Shown here piece after piece: positions 4,914 to 9,436 of a stretch of 9,436 nt of DNA. The DNA lies in the NCBI GenBank assembly GCA_035499215.1, contig DATJZH010000283.1, positions 1-9,436 on the forward strand, written 5' to 3'. The position numbers and the translations under genes were made by a program. The notes under the pieces are model-generated. The model made no database searches and had not been told where the DNA came from. It saw only the letters and a program-made list of their open reading frames with translations. The DNA comes from DATJZH01 sp035499215 (lineage in GTDB: Bacteria; Actinomycetota; Actinomycetes; Streptosporangiales; Streptosporangiaceae). Numbering within the stretch: the stretch's first letter is position 1; every line of letters starts with the position of its first letter.

Positions 4914-5813
4914 CTACGCCGGCAGGATGGATCTCGTTCGGTGCGCACGTTGCCGGCGCAGCAGAACGTTACCAATGAACTCCTGTACCTGGGCGGCATA
5001 CTCGAGGTTCCGCTGCCGGCATTCCTCGAGAGCCCAGGGCCAGGTCACCGCCCGCCGAGCCGCTTCCAGCCACCGATGGGGCTCGAATGTTAACTGCGGA
5101 GAATGCTTCATGGTGAGGAACTTGGTGGCGAAAGGCTGGATCACGAGAACGCGGCAGCCCGCCAGCGTCGCCCAGTAGGCTCCGTGGAACGACGTCGTGA
5201 CGGCCAGATCGGCCGACGCGAGATGCCCGATGACTCGATGAATGTCTGTCTCGGTGTTGTCCATGCGCCGAATAGCCGGATCGGCGAAGGGAACGCGATG
5301 CTTGGCGTGCTCGAAGATTACCACCTCGCGAGTCTTGACCCTGGGGGCCGTATCGAAGGCCGTGTGCAGGGCACTGGGGCACGGCACCCATTGATAGCCG
5401 GGCGGCCGGGAGGCGGCCCGGTCGTCGGCGAGCCAGTCCCTGATCCCGACAAGATCGAACCGCTCAAGGGCCTTGGGATAGCTCAGATGCCTGAGATTCC
5501 TGCCTTGATGACCCGCGCCCCACAGCACGAGGCCCGGCAGGCCCAGACGTGAAAGCCGGCGGAGGTTGGTGTCGAACGTGGTCGTCCGGGCCGCGTCTTC
5601 TGGCGCAGGCCCGTTGCCGTAGGCAAGCAGACCGCCACCGCCGACGATGACCACGGCATTTTCGCGAACGCGGATGTGTTCGCCGATGTTGTTCTGCCAG
5701 ATGTCGATGCGCTCGGCAGGCTGCAGCCCGGTGAAGTAGTTATCCGGACCAGCCATCGTGTCACCGAGATTTTCGCGGTCATTGCACCGATTGGCGACGA
5801 TAATCCTTGTCAC
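4914..5813 (-). CDS. Polysaccharide pyruvyl transferase-like protein
   Basis: The 299-aa protein starts at GTG 5813, preceded by GGAGG (complement of 5818-5822) only 4 bases away. Family landmarks: an N-terminal Asn-x-x-Asn-x-Gly-Asp element (NDRENLGD, 11-18), a hydrophobic strand with a Gly run (AVVIVGGGGLLAYGNG, 53-68), LPGLVLWGAGHQG (92-104), VGIRDWLADD (122-131), and the C-terminal VIGHLASADLAVTTSFHGAYWATLAGCRVLVI (194-225). These match the PF04230 fold, whose members move a ketal pyruvate from phosphoenolpyruvate onto sugars of exopolysaccharides or cell-wall glycans. It is somewhat short for the family. No glycosyltransferase or exporter gene is adjacent in this window, so its acceptor is unknown and another role for the fold is possible. 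It is soluble, with no membrane segment. Confidence 0.85.
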   Translation of the reverse strand: MTRIIVANRCNDRENLGDTMAGPDNYFTGLQPAERIDIWQNNIGEHIRVRENAVVIVGGGGLLAYGNGPAPEDAARTTTFDTNLRRLSRLGLPGLVLWGAGHQGRNLRHLSYPKALERFDLVGIRDWLADDRAASRPPGYQWVPCPSALHTAFDTAPRVKTREVVIFEHAKHRVPFADPAIRRMDNTETDIHRVIGHLASADLAVTTSFHGAYWATLAGCRVLVIQPFATKFLTMKHSPQLTFEPHRWLEAARRAVTWPWALEECRQRNLEYAAQVQEFIGNVLLRRQRAHRTRSILPA

Positions 5814-6149
5814 CTGCCCTCCAATGCCATGTAGAAGAGGGTGATAAACTGCCGAACTGGCGCTGCCCGGGCTGAATGTGCCTTCGGGATGGACGTCGCC
5901 TTAGGGCTGGGGCCAGGCGCAGTGGTCGATCAGGGTACGGAACCTGGCTTCCCCGCCGGGGCGGGGGCTAGGCAGGGACGGTGACTCGGCACTCGTCGTG
6001 GCTGGCGCGGGCGGTATCGGTGCCGGGACCCTGACACTGTCTGCAAGGCCGGGGCGATCGAGTCGGCGGTGACGCGGCACACCGGGCTGTGCAGGCCCGG
6101 GCACCAGCGCTGATCATACCCGGCTGGGCCTTGCCCCGGGGCGGCAGCC
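5814..6149. other. Intergenic region, possibly with gene remnants
   Basis: These 336 bp separate two minus-strand genes. No full gene is supported. A minus-strand frame ending at TAA 5901-5903 closes with coding-looking codons (RFRTLIDHCAWPQP, G/C third positions), but the sequence upstream of it is Pro/Arg/Ser-rich low-quality translation. The segment nearest the pyruvyl transferase-like start (5814-5900) is less GC-rich and is the likely promoter site. No clear -35/-10 pair was found. A 10-bp palindrome, GCCCCGGGGC (6133-6142), lies just past the oxidoreductase stop. Confidence 0.45.
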
Positions 6150-7598
6150 TCAGGGTCGCGTCCCTGGCCGCGCCGCGGCACCGGTCTTCCCGAGCACCGC
6201 GCCCTGGCGCAGCAATTCGCGCTGCACTATTTCCGGGCCAATCAACCGCGGCGTCATGTGCTGACGGGAAGCCAGCGCCGCCGTCACCCCGGCAGCGTGT
6301 CCGGTCGCCATGGCGATGGGCATCACTCGATACGACGCGTGCGCTTCGTGCGTGCCAGAGATGCACCGGCCAGCGACCAGCAGGTTATCAATTCCGCGGG
6401 GGAGCAGGCACCTCAGCGGAATGTCATACGCAGTTCCCGGCGGCAGTCGCCGAAGGTCCGTGCCGCTCCCCGACGGGCTGTGGATATCGATCGGATATGA
6501 CCCTTGCGCAATGACATCATCCTGCGGGCGGCCGTTGAGGACATCGTCGGCGGTCAGCTGGTAGTCGCCGATGATCCGGCGCGTCTCGCGAACCCCGATC
6601 CCGACACCGCTCTGGGCCAGGTAGGAGTCCTCGAAACCGGGCACGCGCTTGCGGAGGAACGAGATGATCTGGCGCATCTGAGCACGGCTCTCCACCTCGG
6701 CACGGGTGAGGTCGAAGACGTCCGTTCCGAGAGCGCGGGTAACCCGCGTGCTGTTGATGCTGACCTCGTGCTCGTGCGGGGTCGCGAAAAACAGCATGTC
6801 CTCGCGGGCAAGGTCGAGCTCGCCCGCTGCGCGCGCCTCGGCGACCAGATCCCAGAGCCCGGACACGCCGCGCCACTGTGCCGGATGCTCGCGCACGTAC
6901 TCCGCGAATCGCGGCTGAGAGAACTCGATCATGCGGAACATGAGAGTCATCGGCTGGACGAGATCGTCTTCGTCTCGGCCGATTTCAGCGGGCGCCCCGG
7001 CGGCGACGGCGATGTCACCGTCGCCAGTGCAGTCAATGACGACCTTCGCACGGATGGCGACCGGCCCTGACTTGGTCTCGAATATCACGCAGCGGCCGCC
7101 CGCTTCATCCAACACGCCGGAAGCGAATGAATGGAGCAGCAGGCGGACTCCCGCCTCCTCGATCAGCTGCAGAGCGGTGAGCTTGAATTGCTCGGGGTCG
7201 AAGGGGACGACGTACCCGGTATCGGCTGAGGGAAGAACGGCACCTCCATCGTCGGCCAGCCGCTCCAGGAGCGTGCTCAGCACCCCCCCGACGACAGGCT
7301 CGCCAGCGCCGTGATCCGTCGGGAGAAGGTGAGTGGTGTCCGCATCCGAACGCGCCGCACGCATCTCGTTGTGGAATGACATGAGCGGCATGACCAGGGC
7401 AACGGTCGCGTTGCCGCCGAGAAAGCCGTACCGTTCCGCAAGGACCACGTCTGCGCCGGTCTGCGCCGCGCCAATAGCGGCCCCGAGTCCAGCCGGCCCC
7501 CCGCCCGCAACCAGCACGTCGGTCTCCCCGGCGAGCAGCGCCGCGCGTGCGGGCACGGTGACGTAGCGCCGGTGGCCGGGTGGCGTCAGCACAGCCAT
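6150..7598 (-). CDS. FAD-dependent oxidoreductase (PF12831-like)
   Basis: The 482-aa protein is called from ATG 7598, before which no good Shine-Dalgarno sequence is seen. A GTG at residue 14 (VTVPAR) is a possible alternative start. The N-terminal dinucleotide-binding motif is ETDVLVAGGGPAGLGAAIGA (25-44), with the acidic residue E55 at the end of the second strand (VVLAERYG). YGFLGGNAT (57-65) is the family's FAD-contacting loop. A second motif is VVIDCTGDGDIAVAAGA (186-202). The C-terminal FAD-binding segment is NLLVAGRCISGTHEAHASYR (405-424), followed by GHAAGVTAALA (433-443). This layout matches a broad bacterial family of FAD oxidoreductases, often only generically annotated, and length is normal. 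The substrate cannot be read. No signal peptide or Tat motif is seen. It diverges from the AlkB-like gene. Confidence 0.92.
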   Translation of the reverse strand: MAVLTPPGHRRYVTVPARAALLAGETDVLVAGGGPAGLGAAIGAAQTGADVVLAERYGFLGGNATVALVMPLMSFHNEMRAARSDADTTHLLPTDHGAGEPVVGGVLSTLLERLADDGGAVLPSADTGYVVPFDPEQFKLTALQLIEEAGVRLLLHSFASGVLDEAGGRCVIFETKSGPVAIRAKVVIDCTGDGDIAVAAGAPAEIGRDEDDLVQPMTLMFRMIEFSQPRFAEYVREHPAQWRGVSGLWDLVAEARAAGELDLAREDMLFFATPHEHEVSINSTRVTRALGTDVFDLTRAEVESRAQMRQIISFLRKRVPGFEDSYLAQSGVGIGVRETRRIIGDYQLTADDVLNGRPQDDVIAQGSYPIDIHSPSGSGTDLRRLPPGTAYDIPLRCLLPRGIDNLLVAGRCISGTHEAHASYRVMPIAMATGHAAGVTAALASRQHMTPRLIGPEIVQRELLRQGAVLGKTGAAARPGTRP

Positions 7599-7762
7599 CA
7601 GACCGGGGCCGTCACGACAGAGAAGAGCTGCGCGCCGGCGGGCGTCTCAGCGGGGGGAGCTGGCATCAAGCCATCGTATTGCCAGCCGACAGCTATCTCG
7701 CGGACTTGCCCGGCCAGATACCTGGCTCGAACTGATTTTTGACTGCCGGTTATATTTGCTGG
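7599..7762. promoter_or_regulatory. Divergent promoter region
   Basis: This 164-bp region separates the divergent oxidoreductase and AlkB-like genes. Its right end (7725-7760) is notably AT-richer than its surroundings and contains the -10 box assigned to the AlkB-like gene. No convincing promoter for the oxidoreductase was found. Confidence 0.55.
7751..7756 (+). promoter_or_regulatory. -10 box of the AlkB-like gene, predicting a leaderless mRNA
   Basis: TATATT fits the TAnnnT -10 consensus and stands out in GC-rich DNA. Six bases separate it from ATG 7763, which places the expected transcription start at the A of the start codon. No Shine-Dalgarno sequence precedes the gene. The -35 region is not well conserved. 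Confidence 0.5.
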
Positions 7763-8392
7763 ATGGACATGGCCTTCCAGGGTTCTCTCCTTGATCTGGA
7801 TGACGAAGTGCGCGCGGAGCCGCTCGGAGCATCGGTGCGGCGAACGTACCTCACGCGCGGCGCGTGGCTCGATGTCCGGCGCGGCTGGATCACCGGCGCC
7901 GGCGCGCTGTTCGGCCGGCTGATCGACGCAGTGCCGTGGCGCGCCGAGCGGCGGCAGATGTACGACCGGGTGGTCGACGTGCCCCGGCTGCTGTGCTTCT
8001 ACGCCGAGGGCCAGTCCCTGCCCGACCCCGCGCTCGAGGAGGCCAGGCAGGCGCTCGATGCCCGCTACGGCGACGAGCTTGGGGAGCGGTTTCGCACCGC
8101 GGGGCTATGTCTTTACCGGGACGGCAGAGACAGCGTCAGCTGGCACGGCGACACGATCGGGCGCGGCAGCACCGCTGACACCATCGTCGCGATCATCTCC
8201 CTCGGTGCGCCGCGCGCCCTGCTGCTCCGCCCGCGCGGAGGCGGAGCGGCCCTGCGCTACGACGTCGGCCACGGCGACCTATTCGTGATGGGCGGCAGCT
8301 GCCAGCGCACCTGGGAGCACGCGGTGCCCAAGACGGCCCGGCCCGCCGGACCGCGCATCAGCGTCCAGTTCCGCCCGCGGGGCGTGCGCTGA
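7763..8392 (+). CDS. AlkB-like 2-oxoglutarate/Fe(II)-dependent dioxygenase
   Basis: The 209-aa protein is called from ATG 7763. ATG 7769 is also possible, and an upstream TTG (7739) would include the promoter. It has the AlkB double-stranded beta-helix: LYRDGRDSVSWHGD (117-130) with the iron ligands H128 and D130, the third ligand H186 in TWEHAVPK, and R198 and R204 in RISVQFR, matching R204 and R210 of E. coli AlkB, which bind 2-oxoglutarate. LLCFYAEG (77-84) and the PRALLLRPRGGG strand region also fit. The family removes alkyl lesions such as 1-methyladenine and 3-methylcytosine from DNA or RNA by oxidation. The Asn two residues before the conserved Tyr is Cys116 here. Repair function is inferred. 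It stands alone, apart from the same-strand dehydrogenase gene 52 bases downstream. Confidence 0.93.
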   Translation: MDMAFQGSLLDLDDEVRAEPLGASVRRTYLTRGAWLDVRRGWITGAGALFGRLIDAVPWRAERRQMYDRVVDVPRLLCFYAEGQSLPDPALEEARQALDARYGDELGERFRTAGLCLYRDGRDSVSWHGDTIGRGSTADTIVAIISLGAPRALLLRPRGGGAALRYDVGHGDLFVMGGSCQRTWEHAVPKTARPAGPRISVQFRPRGVR

Positions 8393-8407
8393 CCGGCCTG
8401 ATCGGTC
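8391..8407 (+). terminator. Weak hairpin after the AlkB-like gene
   Basis: GACCG (8391-8395) and CGGTC (8403-8407) form a 5-bp stem with a 7-base loop, starting inside the stop codon. It is too short to be confident of terminator function. Confidence 0.2.
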
Positions 8408-8431
8408 GTCCGCGCGGCCGACGATCTGGCG

Positions 8432-8437
8432 TAGCGT
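8432..8437 (+). promoter_or_regulatory. -10-like box before the alcohol dehydrogenase gene
   Basis: TAGCGT fits TAnnnT and ends 7 bases before ATG 8445. The transcription start would then fall at or one base before the start codon. No Shine-Dalgarno sequence is present in GGGCGGC before the ATG. The motif is loose, so the call is tentative. Confidence 0.35.
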
Positions 8438-8444
8438 GGGCGGC

Positions 8445-9436
8445 ATGAAAGCATGGGTCGTGCACCAGCCGGGTCCGATGGCGAGCGGGCCGCTGCGCCT
8501 GATCGAGCGCGACGTTCCCGAGCCCGGTCCCGGCGAGCTCCTGATCCGCGTGCTGTGCTGCGGTGTATGCCGCACCGACCTGCACCTTGCCGAGGGAGAT
8601 CTGCAGCCGCGCCGGCCGGACACCACACCGGGCCATGAGGTGGTCGGCGAGGTCGTGGCCGCAGGCCCCGGCAGCACCCGTTTCGCCGTCGGGGACCGGG
8701 TCGGGGCGGCCTGGCTGGCGGGCACCGACGGGTCGTGCCGGTACTGCCGCCGGGGCCGGGAAAACCTGTGCCCGGCATCGACCTACACGGGCTGGGACAT
8801 TGACGGCGGCTACGCCGGATACCTGGTGGCAGCAGACGCCTACGTGCACCACCTGCCCGCCGGGCTCACCGATCAGGAGATCGCGCCGCTGCTGTGCGCC
8901 GGGATCATCGGCTACCGGGCCCTGCACCGGGCCCAGGTGCCGCCCGGCGGCACCCTCGGAATCTGGGGCTTCGGCGGCTCTGCCCACATCACCGCGCAGA
9001 TCGCGATGGCCCAGGGCGCCGCGGTGCACGTGTTCACCAGGGCGCCAGCGGCACGGGAGCTGGCTCTCGAGCTGGGCGCCGCCTCAGCTCAGGACTCCGA
9101 GGACCCGACGCCCGAGCCGCTCGACTCGGCGATCATGTTCGCGCCCGTCGGCGAGCTGGTGCCGCCCGCCCTCGCGGCCCTGGACCGGGGCGGGACCCTC
9201 GCGATCGCCGGGATCTACCTGAGTGAGATACCGCCGCTGGATTACCAGAAGCACTTGTTCCAGGAACGCGAGCTGCGCAGCGTCACGGCCAATACCCGCG
9301 GCGACGCCGAGGAGTTCCTCCGGCTGGCGCAGCGGCTGCGGGTGCGGGTGTCGGTCACGCCGTACCCGTTCGGCGAGGCAGACCGGGCGCTTGCCGATCT
9401 CGCCGAGGACCGGATCACCGGCGCCGCCGTCCTGAC
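8445..9436 (+). CDS. Zinc-dependent alcohol dehydrogenase, AdhA-like (3' end outside window)
   Basis: The gene starts at ATG 8445 and is open to the window edge, giving 330 complete codons. It is a medium-chain dehydrogenase: an N-terminal GroES-like catalytic domain and a Rossmann NAD(P) domain. Catalytic zinc ligands are C42 (CGVCRTDLH), H64 with E65 (PGHEVVG) and probably C151 (LLCAGIIGY). The structural zinc lobe is TDGSCRYCRRGRENLC (94-109), where D95 takes the place of the usual first Cys and C98, C101 and C109 remain. The nucleotide motif is GIWGFGGSAHITAQIA (172-187). GWDIDGGYAGY (117-126) is typical of the AdhA-like group, which oxidises or reduces alcohols and aldehydes. Only the last few residues are likely missing. 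The physiological substrate is unknown. It lies 52 bases downstream of the AlkB-like gene and probably has its own promoter. Confidence 0.95.
   Translation, partial: MKAWVVHQPGPMASGPLRLIERDVPEPGPGELLIRVLCCGVCRTDLHLAEGDLQPRRPDTTPGHEVVGEVVAAGPGSTRFAVGDRVGAAWLAGTDGSCRYCRRGRENLCPASTYTGWDIDGGYAGYLVAADAYVHHLPAGLTDQEIAPLLCAGIIGYRALHRAQVPPGGTLGIWGFGGSAHITAQIAMAQGAAVHVFTRAPAARELALELGAASAQDSEDPTPEPLDSAIMFAPVGELVPPALAALDRGGTLAIAGIYLSEIPPLDYQKHLFQERELRSVTANTRGDAEEFLRLAQRLRVRVSVTPYPFGEADRALADLAEDRITGAAVL

Noticed and set aside
7739..7744. TTGACT as a -35 box paired with TATATT
   Set aside because: The spacing is only 6 bases, far from the required ~17.
7738..7750. TTTGACTGCCGGT shared with 2247-2259
   Set aside because: One 13-bp match between two sites is about what chance gives in a 9.4-kb window, and the flanks do not align.
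8279..9029. Long minus-strand frames opposite the AlkB-like and dehydrogenase genes
   Set aside because: They are antisense shadows of two well-recognised genes with strong family motifs.
1..9436. tRNA, rRNA, CRISPR array, insertion sequence or integrase
   Set aside because: I looked on both strands for cloverleaf ends, regularly spaced repeats and transposase or recombinase motifs and saw none. This was done by eye and could miss diverged cases.

Overview
The window is very GC-rich and its genes use mostly G or C at third codon positions. Several proteins belong to families common in high-GC actinomycetes: the 98-aa 'NDARCEALF' small protein, a DUF1918 protein, an AlkB-like dioxygenase and an AdhA-type zinc alcohol dehydrogenase. 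I infer a chromosomal accessory region of an actinomycete and cannot name the genus. I see no rRNA, tRNA, CRISPR array, transposase, integrase or insertion sequence.

Left part (1-2724). The window opens in the C-terminal end of an unrecognised reading frame (to 195) that carries a perfect 14-bp inverted repeat. Next is a 443-aa protein (225-1556) with an N-terminal Cys/His cluster and a long Ala/Glu/Arg coiled coil built from two near-identical copies of a ~145-residue unit. Two small minus-strand genes follow: a SnoaL/NTF2-like protein (1747-2103) and the 98-aa actinobacterial protein (2428-2724). A 324-bp spacer between them holds a palindrome, a hairpin and a tandem repeat.

Middle part (2725-4721). 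A 381-bp divergent region leads into a plus-strand pair: a crotonase-family enoyl-CoA hydratase (TTG start, 3106-3891) and an adenosine-specific kinase family protein (3979-4476). A strong 11-bp-stem hairpin (4488-4513) separates this pair from a convergent minus-strand DUF1918 gene (4521-4721), whose ribosome-binding region is duplicated in a 21-bp tandem repeat.

Right part (4722-9436). Two minus-strand genes encode a polysaccharide pyruvyl transferase-like protein (4914-5813) and an FAD-dependent oxidoreductase (6150-7598). They are separated by 336 bp that may hold gene remnants. Diverging from the oxidoreductase are an AlkB-like 2-oxoglutarate/Fe(II) dioxygenase (7763-8392) and a zinc alcohol dehydrogenase (8445 to beyond the window end). 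Both of these appear to have a -10 box 6-7 bases before the ATG and no Shine-Dalgarno sequence, so they are probably leaderless.

The genes do not form one obvious pathway. The window reads as a patchwork of one- and two-gene transcription units. I found no convincing new multi-gene system. The most unusual items are the near-identical coiled-coil duplication, the terminal inverted repeat and the duplicated RBS/leader of the DUF1918 gene.
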